Shown piece after piece: positions 50,633 to 56,872 of a stretch of DNA of 56,872 nucleotides (position 1 is its first letter; each line of letters begins with the position of its first letter). Made by a program: the position numbers and the translations under genes. The stretch is taken from assembly GCF_000967655.1 (NCBI RefSeq), contig NZ_JXYA01000063.1:1-56872 (forward strand), read 5' to 3'. The notes under the pieces were generated by a model. The model made no database searches. It saw only the letters and a program-made list of their open reading frames with translations, and was not told where the DNA came from. This DNA comes from Pseudoalteromonas rubra. Its GTDB lineage: Bacteria; Pseudomonadota; Gammaproteobacteria; Enterobacterales; Alteromonadaceae.

Positions 50633-51356
50633 CATTCTTCCTTTTATAAGCAAAATAGGGAACAACCACTGCAGCAACTGCCAACAACAACCATTGCAGT
50701 GCATAGGCCCGATGTTTCTCTGGCCCCATAACAACCGCTTCATAGTGGGGCTGTATGTTGCTCATAACTGGGCGTGAAGCATACGCTAAGGCAGGTGCTA
50801 CCGGACGCCGTGTCTGCGCAACAAAAAAGGCATGATCAAGGTACTGGAGCAGCTCGGGCTGGGTCACATTCAGGTCAGGCTGCGCAGCTAACGTAAAACC
50901 TGCCCACTTACCGATTTTGAACTCTACGTCAACGGTTTGTAATTCGCTGGGGAGTGTAATCTCAGGTAAAACGGCGCGGCTGTGTGTTGCCGGGATGAAG
51001 CCAAGATTGACAACCAACCACGTTTCGCCATAAACGGGGCGAAATAAGGTAACTACATCATAGCCAGGTGCACCATTTAATATCTGATTGTCGAGCAGCC
51101 AAAAACGTGACGTATCAAAATACCCCCTCACCCTAAACAGCTTTCCCTCCAGGGCACTTGGGTTTTGCAGGTCAGCAAGCGCATTTAACTCGAGCGGTGA
51201 CTGATCGCTTTGTCGCTTCTCAATCAGGTGGGTCTTTTGCGCCGCTCTTTGCCACTGCCATAGAGAAAGAGCCAGGCAAGTGCACACCACAACACCCACT
51301 GCCAAAACTGAGCAATATGCGCTAACCTTTGATCTACTTATGTTTACCTGCGTCAT
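50625..51356 (-). CDS. SURF1-family cytochrome oxidase assembly protein
   Basis: Helps insert haem a into subunit I. The 243 residues have an N-terminal membrane helix (about 12-32), a periplasmic domain containing VRGYFDTSRFWLLDN and the GYDVVTLFRP region, and a C-terminal helix near 215-236 ending in a basic tail. Its start codon lies only five bases from the start of the divergent DUF2909 gene. Confidence 0.92.
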   Translation of the reverse strand: MTQVNISRSKVSAYCSVLAVGVVVCTCLALSLWQWQRAAQKTHLIEKRQSDQSPLELNALADLQNPSALEGKLFRVRGYFDTSRFWLLDNQILNGAPGYDVVTLFRPVYGETWLVVNLGFIPATHSRAVLPEITLPSELQTVDVEFKIGKWAGFTLAAQPDLNVTQPELLQYLDHAFFVAQTRRPVAPALAYASRPVMSNIQPHYEAVVMGPEKHRAYALQWLLLAVAAVVVPYFAYKRKNDE

Positions 51357-51361
51357 ATGTC

Positions 51362-51670
51362 ATGCTACTCAAATTAATTATTATTGTTTTGCTTTTCAGC
51401 ATCATCTATAACCTGTTTCGAGCTTTGTTCATCATGCTCAAAGGGACTCAATCAGGAGAGTCAATGTCTCGGCTGTTGGGTAAAAGGGTGTTTTTCTCAG
51501 CAAGCGTTTTGCTGCTTATTCTCATTGCGAAAGGGCTGGGCTGGCTCAACTTCAACCCAGCCCCGGGCGCTACAACACATAAACAAACACAAACAAGCAC
51601 AGCCAGACCACATCAACAAAGTGCCAGTACCAGGCACCTGCCTGAAATGCAAAATGATGATGTGCACTAA
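51362..51670 (+). CDS. DUF2909-like twin-transmembrane protein, opposite strand in the cox locus
   Basis: A 102-residue protein with two membrane helices (about 2-24 and 43-61) joined by a short polar loop, matching DUF2909 proteins of cytochrome oxidase loci. The family is usually about 70 residues; here a hydrophilic Thr-, Gln- and His-rich tail (about 70-102) is encoded antisense to the last 101 bases of coxC. ATG 51362 gives the family N-terminus MLLKLIIIVLL. It reads against its neighbours and begins five bases from surf1. No clear promoter was found. Confidence 0.75.
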   Translation: MLLKLIIIVLLFSIIYNLFRALFIMLKGTQSGESMSRLLGKRVFFSASVLLLILIAKGLGWLNFNPAPGATTHKQTQTSTARPHQQSASTRHLPEMQNDDVH

Positions 51671-52433
51671 AATGCCCCTTCATTACCCGTAGCCAAACCA
51701 CTGCTAAAATAATAGCGCCAAGCGTGACATGCATACCGTGAAATCCAGTGAGCATAAAGAAGGTATTACCATAAATGCCTGACTCTAAAGTAAGCCCCAA
51801 ATCCTGATAGGCATACACATATTCCTCAACTTGCAGGGCCAAAAAGGCAAACCCCAGCAAAATAGTTAACCCTAAAAACACCTTTACTTTGTTTCTTTGG
51901 TCCTGCTCCATGGCAGCGTGCGCAAAATGCAGTGTGACAGATGAAATCAAAAGAATAATGGTGTTTATCAGCGGCAGACCTTGCCATCCCATGGCTTGTG
52001 TTGTGTCACCACTTGGTGTGTTCAGTAAAGGCCATACCGCTTCAAAGCTAGGCCACAGTAACTCGTGTGTCATAGCGTTATTGCTTGCACCACCCAGCCA
52101 GGGCACCGCAAACATACGCGCATAGAATAAAGCACCAAAAAATGCAGCAAAAAACATCACTTCCGAAAAAATAAACCAGGCCATCCCCTGTCGAAATGAA
52201 CGATCCATCTGCTGTGAATATAAACCACCTTGCGACTCCCGAATAACATGCCGAAACCACCCGGCTAACATAAACAACAGTAAGCCAATCCCGGCATATA
52301 AAATAAACTGGCCAGCAGGGCTTTTCATTACGGTTAACCCACCCCCTACAGCAACTCCAAACAGGGCTACGGCCCCCACTATGGGCCAAGGGCTTTGCTC
52401 AGGTACATAATATTTTTCGTTACCACTAGCCAT
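51570..52433 (-). CDS. coxC: cytochrome c oxidase subunit III
   Basis: A 287-residue membrane subunit with about seven helices. The family motifs GMAWFIFSEVMFF near 82-94, FHGMHVTLG near 230-238 and the ending WHFVDVVWLCLF are intact. It overlaps the ctaG stop by eight bases. The last 101 bases are also read on the opposite strand as the DUF2909 tail. Confidence 0.95.
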   Translation of the reverse strand: MASGNEKYYVPEQSPWPIVGAVALFGVAVGGGLTVMKSPAGQFILYAGIGLLLFMLAGWFRHVIRESQGGLYSQQMDRSFRQGMAWFIFSEVMFFAAFFGALFYARMFAVPWLGGASNNAMTHELLWPSFEAVWPLLNTPSGDTTQAMGWQGLPLINTIILLISSVTLHFAHAAMEQDQRNKVKVFLGLTILLGFAFLALQVEEYVYAYQDLGLTLESGIYGNTFFMLTGFHGMHVTLGAIILAVVWLRVMKGHFSAHHHFAFQAGAWYWHFVDVVWLCLFVFVYVL

Positions 52434-53073
52434 GACTTAATCCTCGTATTTGTTGATACACTGCGGCTTGTATACTGTAAACGTAACCTTTACCAACCGC
52501 GTCACGCTCGAAATCACCAAACTGCTTTATTGCTGGGTACTGAGGCATAACATAAACAGCCGCGTTTCTGTCTGTAATGTCATACAACGTATATGCGAGC
52601 GTCAGCTCTGCGATGTCAGTAGGCAGCTCTGTGTCGACATAGAACCGTAAGGTGAAAGACATTTTCTGCCTTGCCTGCATACTTTGTTGATCAAAGCAAA
52701 AGCAAGCGAGCTTATGCAGATACTTTGCCGCCATACCAGGAGAGACAGATGGAATAGCCTGCATTATGCGAGCATCAACGCTCAGATTTTCGGCCGTAAA
52801 ACTGACTTCTGTTAACGTGCCAGGTGTAACAGTCACTTGATAGGTCTCGGCCTGCACCTTAAAGGGTGCCTGTCCTTGCGTATGCGTTGTGAAACTCACA
52901 TCTACTTTGCGCGCTAGGTCTTGCTCTTTGCTTGCCTCAGCGGCTGTCAGCTCCACTTTGCCATTGAGCCCTGTGATGTCGCAGAACACGTCGTAAAGCG
53001 GCACCAGGGCAAACGCAAATGCAAACATGCCCAGCACCAATAACAAAAGCTTTCTCAGTAACGGAGCATGCAT
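52426..53073 (-). CDS. ctaG: cytochrome c oxidase assembly protein CtaG/Cox11
   Basis: Inserts copper B into subunit I. The 215 residues have one N-terminal membrane helix (about 8-28) and a periplasmic domain. The copper-binding CFCFDQQ motif is near 132-138, and PLYDVFCDITGLNG near the membrane gives the third cysteine. It overlaps both coxA (TAATG) and coxC. Confidence 0.95.
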   Translation of the reverse strand: MHAPLLRKLLLLVLGMFAFAFALVPLYDVFCDITGLNGKVELTAAEASKEQDLARKVDVSFTTHTQGQAPFKVQAETYQVTVTPGTLTEVSFTAENLSVDARIMQAIPSVSPGMAAKYLHKLACFCFDQQSMQARQKMSFTLRFYVDTELPTDIAELTLAYTLYDITDRNAAVYVMPQYPAIKQFGDFERDAVGKGYVYSIQAAVYQQIRGLSHG

Positions 53074-54665
53074 TACTTCACCTCAGGAGGTGTACTAAAA
53101 GTATGATAAGGTGCAGGTGACGCAACATCCCACTCCAACCCTTCTGCACCATCCCACACCTTGGCTGGCGCACGCTGCCCGCCTGCTATGCACTTGAATA
53201 CCACAGCCACAAACAGCAACTGAGATAAACCAAAGGCAAAACCGCCAATACTTATCAAAGCATTGAAGTCTGCAAATTGCAGTGCGTAATCGGGGATCCG
53301 TCGTGGCATTCCTGCGAGCCCAACAAAATGCATCGGAAAGAATAAGATATTCACACTGACCAATGACAACCAAAAGTGCCATTTAGCCAAGGTCTCGCTG
53401 TACATATAGCCCGTCCACTTAGGCAGCCAGTAATAAGCTGCTGCCATAATCGAAAAGACAGCCCCTGTGACCAGCACGTAATGGAAATGAGCAACCACAA
53501 AGTAAGTATCGTGATACTGAAAATCGGCGGGCGTAATCGCCAGCATTAAGCCCGAAAAGCCTCCGAGCGTAAACAGCACAATAAACGCGATAGCAAATAA
53601 CATCGGCACTTCAAAACTGATTGAACCACGCCACATTGTAGCTACCCAGTTAAAAACTTTGACGCCGGTTGGTACAGAGATAAGCATAGTCGCATACATA
53701 AAAAAGAGCTCACCGGCCAACGGCATACCGGTAGTAAACATATGATGTGCCCACACAATAAAAGACAACAAGGCGATGGATGAGGTTGCGTATACCATGG
53801 ATGCATATCCAAACAGTTTTTTCCTTGAGAAAGTCGGCACTATCGTAGAGATCACCCCAAAAGCCGGTAATATCATGATGTATACTTCTGGATGACCAAA
53901 GAACCAGAAAATATGCTGGAACATCACGGGATCCCCCCCGCCGGCAGCATCAAAGAAGCTCGTTCCAAAATACTTATCCGTCAACACCATAGTTACCGCT
54001 CCAGCCAGCACAGGCATTACAGCGATCAGCAGAAATGCGGTGATCAGCCAGGTCCATACAAACAAAGGTAACTTCATCCATGTCATACCGGGCGCGCGCA
54101 TGTTGACTATGGTCACGATGACATTAATTGCCCCCATTATTGAGCTGACACCCATGATATGAACTGCAAAGACGAATAAAGCGGTATTGTCGTTACTGTA
54201 AGTGGTGGACAAAGGCGCATAGAAGGTCCAGCCAAACGCTGGGCCACCGCCTTCCATAAAGAGCGAGGCCAGTAATATCAGAAAAGCAAATGGTAAGATC
54301 CAAAAGCTCCAGTTGTTCATCCGTGGAAGCGCCATATCGGGCGCGCCAATCATCATGGGTACCATCCAATTAGCCAGTCCGGTAAAGGCTGGCATTACGG
54401 CACCAAACACCATGATCAAACCATGGACTGTAGTCATTTGATTGAAAAAGTGAGGGTCTACAAGCTGAAGCCCTGGTTGGAACAGTTCAGCCCGGATCAC
54501 CATAGCCATCCCACCGCCGATCAGAAACATCAACAAAGAGAACAACAAATATAATGACCCTATATCTTTATGATTCGTTGTGAAAAGCCAACGCTTGATA
54601 CCGGTTGCCGGACCGTGGTGCGCATGATCGTGCTCGTGTTCAGCCTGCTGTGTGCTCGAAGTCAT
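53073..54665 (-). CDS. coxA: cytochrome c oxidase subunit I
   Basis: Catalytic subunit with low-spin haem a and the haem a3-CuB centre; 530 residues, 12 helices. HGLIMVFGAVMPA holds a haem a ligand; WFFGHPEVYIMILPAFG carries the CuB His and the His-Tyr crosslink; VWAHHMFTTGMP the other CuB ligands; HFHYVLV the a3 and a ligands. GGHPEVY-type glutamate near the D channel fits family A. Coupled to coxB by ATGA. Confidence 0.97.
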   Translation of the reverse strand: MTSSTQQAEHEHDHAHHGPATGIKRWLFTTNHKDIGSLYLLFSLLMFLIGGGMAMVIRAELFQPGLQLVDPHFFNQMTTVHGLIMVFGAVMPAFTGLANWMVPMMIGAPDMALPRMNNWSFWILPFAFLILLASLFMEGGGPAFGWTFYAPLSTTYSNDNTALFVFAVHIMGVSSIMGAINVIVTIVNMRAPGMTWMKLPLFVWTWLITAFLLIAVMPVLAGAVTMVLTDKYFGTSFFDAAGGGDPVMFQHIFWFFGHPEVYIMILPAFGVISTIVPTFSRKKLFGYASMVYATSSIALLSFIVWAHHMFTTGMPLAGELFFMYATMLISVPTGVKVFNWVATMWRGSISFEVPMLFAIAFIVLFTLGGFSGLMLAITPADFQYHDTYFVVAHFHYVLVTGAVFSIMAAAYYWLPKWTGYMYSETLAKWHFWLSLVSVNILFFPMHFVGLAGMPRRIPDYALQFADFNALISIGGFAFGLSQLLFVAVVFKCIAGGQRAPAKVWDGAEGLEWDVASPAPYHTFSTPPEVK

Positions 54666-55804
54666 TTGGCTTCCTCCTGTTTTCCGTCAAGGTAAGCTTG
54701 TATTTGACTGGGTTGGATAACTTCCCCGGTATCATTCCCCCAGCTGTTTCTTTTGTAGGTGATAACTCCGGCTACTTCTTTTAATGAGAGTTGCTTGGCA
54801 AAAGCCTGCATCGCGGTACCTGGACGCCCATCCATAATAATTGCTATGTGTGCTTGCAAGTCTCCAGTGACCATAGCGCTGCCTTTCAAGGCAGGAAATA
54901 CCCCCTGCAAACCTAAGCCCGTAGGCTGATGGCAAGCAGCACAATAAGCCATATAGACGCGCTCACCAGTTGCCATCAGCTCTTCTTTGCTAAGCGTCTG
55001 ATCTAGTAAAGCGGCCTCTTGCTGCGCAGCAAGCGCTCTTTGCGCCTTCTCGTTAGCAAGCCACGCCTGAAACTCAGCTTCCGGCTTTGCTTCCACTACA
55101 ACAGGCATAAAGCCATGGTCTTTGCCACACAATTCCGCGCATTGACCTCGATATGTTCCCGGTTCATTCACATTCGTCCATGCTTCGTTAATAAATCCAG
55201 GATTCGCATCCTTTTTAACTGCGAAATCGGGCACCCACCAGGAGTGAATCACGTCGTCAGATGTAAGCAAAAACCGCACTTTCTTGCCAGTTGGGATGAC
55301 CAGTGGCTTGTCGACTTCGAGCAGATAGTTCTCTGTTTTACTCTCCATATTGTCTATCTGCGCTCTTGGTGTAGACATTAAGGAATAAAAGTCGACATCA
55401 TGGCCAAGATATTCGTAATGCCATTTCCACTGTGACCCCGTTACTTTGATTGTCAGGTCTGCCTTGTCAGTGTCTTCCATCGCAATCAACGTTTTTGTTG
55501 CAGGCACTGCCATGGCCACCAAAATTAAAAACGGAATGGCTGTCCAAAGGATCTCGACCTTAGTACTTTCATGAAATTGCGCAGGCTCTGCACCTTTAGA
55601 GCGCCGGTGGTGGATCAATGCCCAAAACATGACTGAAAAGACTATCAGCCCAATTACGCAACAGATCCAGAATATGGTCATGTGTAACTGATAAACTTGG
55701 TTACTGATGTCTGTAACCCCCGTACGCATATTGTAGTCGCTTGCGAACACGAGCGTACTGACGAGTAAACACATCGCAACTGTGATGAGTTTCGCTATTT
55801 TCAT
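54662..55804 (-). CDS. coxB: cytochrome c oxidase subunit II with fused cytochrome c domain
   Basis: Electron entry subunit. The 380 residues have a signal peptide (about 1-21), two membrane helices (about 40-65 and 90-108), a cupredoxin domain with the CuA site CAELCGKDHGFM (about 218-229), and a C-terminal class I cytochrome c domain with CAACH (about 288-292) and a methionine ligand further on. The fusion marks a caa3-type oxidase. First gene of the operon, with GGGAGACG before the ATG. Confidence 0.96.
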   Translation of the reverse strand: MKIAKLITVAMCLLVSTLVFASDYNMRTGVTDISNQVYQLHMTIFWICCVIGLIVFSVMFWALIHHRRSKGAEPAQFHESTKVEILWTAIPFLILVAMAVPATKTLIAMEDTDKADLTIKVTGSQWKWHYEYLGHDVDFYSLMSTPRAQIDNMESKTENYLLEVDKPLVIPTGKKVRFLLTSDDVIHSWWVPDFAVKKDANPGFINEAWTNVNEPGTYRGQCAELCGKDHGFMPVVVEAKPEAEFQAWLANEKAQRALAAQQEAALLDQTLSKEELMATGERVYMAYCAACHQPTGLGLQGVFPALKGSAMVTGDLQAHIAIIMDGRPGTAMQAFAKQLSLKEVAGVITYKRNSWGNDTGEVIQPSQIQAYLDGKQEEAK

Positions 55805-56103
55805 TAGACGTCTCCCTCGATTGCCTCAGGAGTGAGAAGCAACGGTTCTTATTATCGGATGACTGTCATTTCACTTGGGTTAACCCATGCGTACTGCACG
55901 ACCATTTAACAACTAGTCAAAATTTAACCGTTTAGCAAGTTTTTATCTGACGCTGATTTTGTTTTCTAGGGTAGGGAAATAATTGAAAAATAGCTGTTTG
56001 TTAGGAGTCACTCATACGCTGAACCACTTGGTGTGGCTGCATATAAGTGTTTACAAGAAGTAAAATTCGCCCGGCATGTATCACGCCGGGCGGTAGGAAA
56101 GAA
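55805..56103. other. intergenic region between coxB and lexA
   Basis: Holds the coxB ribosome site, presumably its promoter on the minus strand (a TTGACT near 55915-55920 has no good -10 partner), and the lexA terminator. AT-rich around 55900-55990. No small gene, tRNA or clear operator was seen. Confidence 0.5.
56059..56092 (-). terminator. Rho-independent terminator of lexA
   Basis: Arms CGCCCGGC (56068-56075) and GCCGGGCG (56085-56092) around a nine-base loop; on the minus strand it runs into AATTTTA. It lies 11 bp after the lexA stop. Confidence 0.78.
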
Positions 56104-56712
56104 TTAAATATCGCTGCGTATCACGCCGACAGCCAAACCTTCGACGGAGAAATTCTGTTGCTCTAGGTCAACCTCGATAGGAGAGAAGTCTTCATTTTCA
56201 GCGTGCAAGTATACTTTCTTACCAAGCTTTTCAAAGCGTTTAACTGTTACATCTTCCTCAACTCGTGCAACGACGACCTGCCCGTTATTCACAACCTGAG
56301 TACGGTGTACTGCAAGTAGATCACCGTCCATGATCCCTATATTCTTCATGCTCATTCCATTAACCCGCAACAAGTAATCTGCGGCAGGATGAAACATTGC
56401 AGGGTCGACCGAACAATGGCTTTCAATATGCTCTTGTGCGAGTATCGGCTCACCAGCTGCAACTCGGCCAATTAAAGGTAACCCTAGTTGCTCTGGCTCG
56501 TCGTCAACCAAACGGATCCCTCGACTTGCACCAGGTACCATTTCAATTACGCCTTTCTTAGCCAATGCTTTCAAGTGCTCTTCTGCAGCATTCGCACTGC
56601 GGAACCCAAGTGACTCGGCAATCTCTGCTCGAGTCGGCGGCATGCCAGTATCCTTAATGAAAACTTTTATAAGTTCAAAAACTTGTTCTTGTCGTTTAGT
56701 AAGTGGTCGCAT
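56104..56712 (-). CDS. lexA: LexA repressor
   Basis: Represses SOS genes until RecA-stimulated self-cleavage. The 202 residues match E. coli. The winged-helix DNA-binding domain holds RAEIAESLGFRSANAAEEHL (28-47), the cleavage site is Ala86-Gly87 in RVAAGEP, and the catalytic dyad is Ser121 and Lys158. Two SOS boxes upstream show autoregulation. dinF does not follow it here. Confidence 0.97.
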   Translation of the reverse strand: MRPLTKRQEQVFELIKVFIKDTGMPPTRAEIAESLGFRSANAAEEHLKALAKKGVIEMVPGASRGIRLVDDEPEQLGLPLIGRVAAGEPILAQEHIESHCSVDPAMFHPAADYLLRVNGMSMKNIGIMDGDLLAVHRTQVVNNGQVVVARVEEDVTVKRFEKLGKKVYLHAENEDFSPIEVDLEQQNFSVEGLAVGVIRSDI

Positions 56713-56716
56713 TTAA

Positions 56717-56732
56717 CTGGTTTTCCATACAG
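56717..56732 (-). promoter_or_regulatory. second SOS box of lexA
   Basis: Minus-strand CTGTATGGAAAACCAG fits CTGT-N8-(A/C)CAG and lies five bases before the start codon, overlapping the ribosome-binding region. E. coli lexA also has two boxes about 21 bp apart; here they are 24 bp apart. Confidence 0.7.
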
Positions 56733-56740
56733 TGCATTTA

Positions 56741-56756
56741 CTGTGAGTATATACAG
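56741..56756 (-). promoter_or_regulatory. primary SOS (LexA) box of lexA
   Basis: Minus-strand CTGTATATACTCACAG matches the consensus CTGT-N8-ACAG and equals the first E. coli lexA box as remembered. It overlaps the -10 element. Confidence 0.92.
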
Positions 56757-56773
56757 TTATCATTTTTTCGCAA
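56746..56773 (-). promoter_or_regulatory. lexA promoter
   Basis: Minus-strand -35 TTGCGA (56768-56773), a 16-bp spacer and -10 TATACT (56746-56751). The -10 lies inside the primary SOS box, so bound LexA would block RNA polymerase. Confidence 0.7.
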
Positions 56774-56872
56774 TGGTTAATCGCCTTTAACCAGCAAAGG
56801 TAACGTGCAACGTGCAATGACAGAGCTGGACCCCATTGGTTAGACACGCTCAGCCATTTTTTAGATGAACAA

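Noticed and set aside
1..56872. Mobile elements, CRISPR arrays, toxin-antitoxin pairs, tRNA genes
   Set aside because: No transposase, integrase, direct-repeat array, or cloverleaf was seen by eye; gene order is ancestral almost throughout.

Overview
The window looks like a contiguous chromosomal segment of a marine gammaproteobacterium of the Alteromonadales, most like Pseudoalteromonas. This is inferred from protein families and gene order, not from a database search. The gene neighbourhoods are the ancestral gammaproteobacterial ones: trmA beside murI and an rrn promoter; srkA-dsbA; gspC-N beside hslR-hslO-pckA; ompR-envZ-greB-tex; bioH-comF-nfuA. No insertion sequence, prophage, integron, CRISPR array or tRNA gene was seen. 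The region is core chromosome with a few lineage-specific insertions.

Layout. 1-294: an rrn P1-type promoter points left, so a ribosomal RNA operon probably lies just outside the window. 295-8045: a membrane-anchored RRM protein, murI, a DUF5610-like protein, trmA, two tandem DsbA paralogues behind srkA, and ccoG. 8279-9423: two coupled small proteins of unknown function and a UPF0149 protein. 9427-20843: a complete type II secretion operon, gspC to gspN, transcribed leftward with almost every junction overlapping. 21085-24150: redox heat-shock proteins Hsp15 and Hsp33, then PEP carboxykinase behind a pair of palindromic operator-like sites. 24235-30115: ompR-envZ with an unknown third gene, greB and tex. 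30196-36522: a SprA-type metalloprotease with a tiny flagellar-rod-like partner, bioH, comF, an M14 peptidase, nfuA and a small membrane protein. 36559-38913: a MATE exporter and a polysaccharide deacetylase with overlapping 5' ends.

38891-47513 is a chemosensory operon in the order STAS-cheY-cheA-cheW-receptor-cheR-cheD-cheB. Its receptor carries three tandem PAS domains, each with the histidine and tryptophan signature of Aer2-type haem oxygen sensors, and ends in a CheR-tethering pentapeptide. It resembles the F7/Che2 systems of Pseudomonas and Vibrio.

47638-55804 is a full aa3/caa3-type cytochrome c oxidase locus: coxB with a fused cytochrome c, coxA, ctaG, coxC, surf1, an SCO-like small protein, ctaA, cyoE and sco. 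One DUF2909 gene is embedded on the opposite strand. 56104-56773 holds lexA with two SOS boxes.

Most of the window is well-known biology. The observations most worth a second look are the tri-PAS receptor, the antisense-overprinted DUF2909 gene, the paired operators ahead of pckA, the stacked palindromes ahead of trmA, and the unknown gene coupled to envZ.
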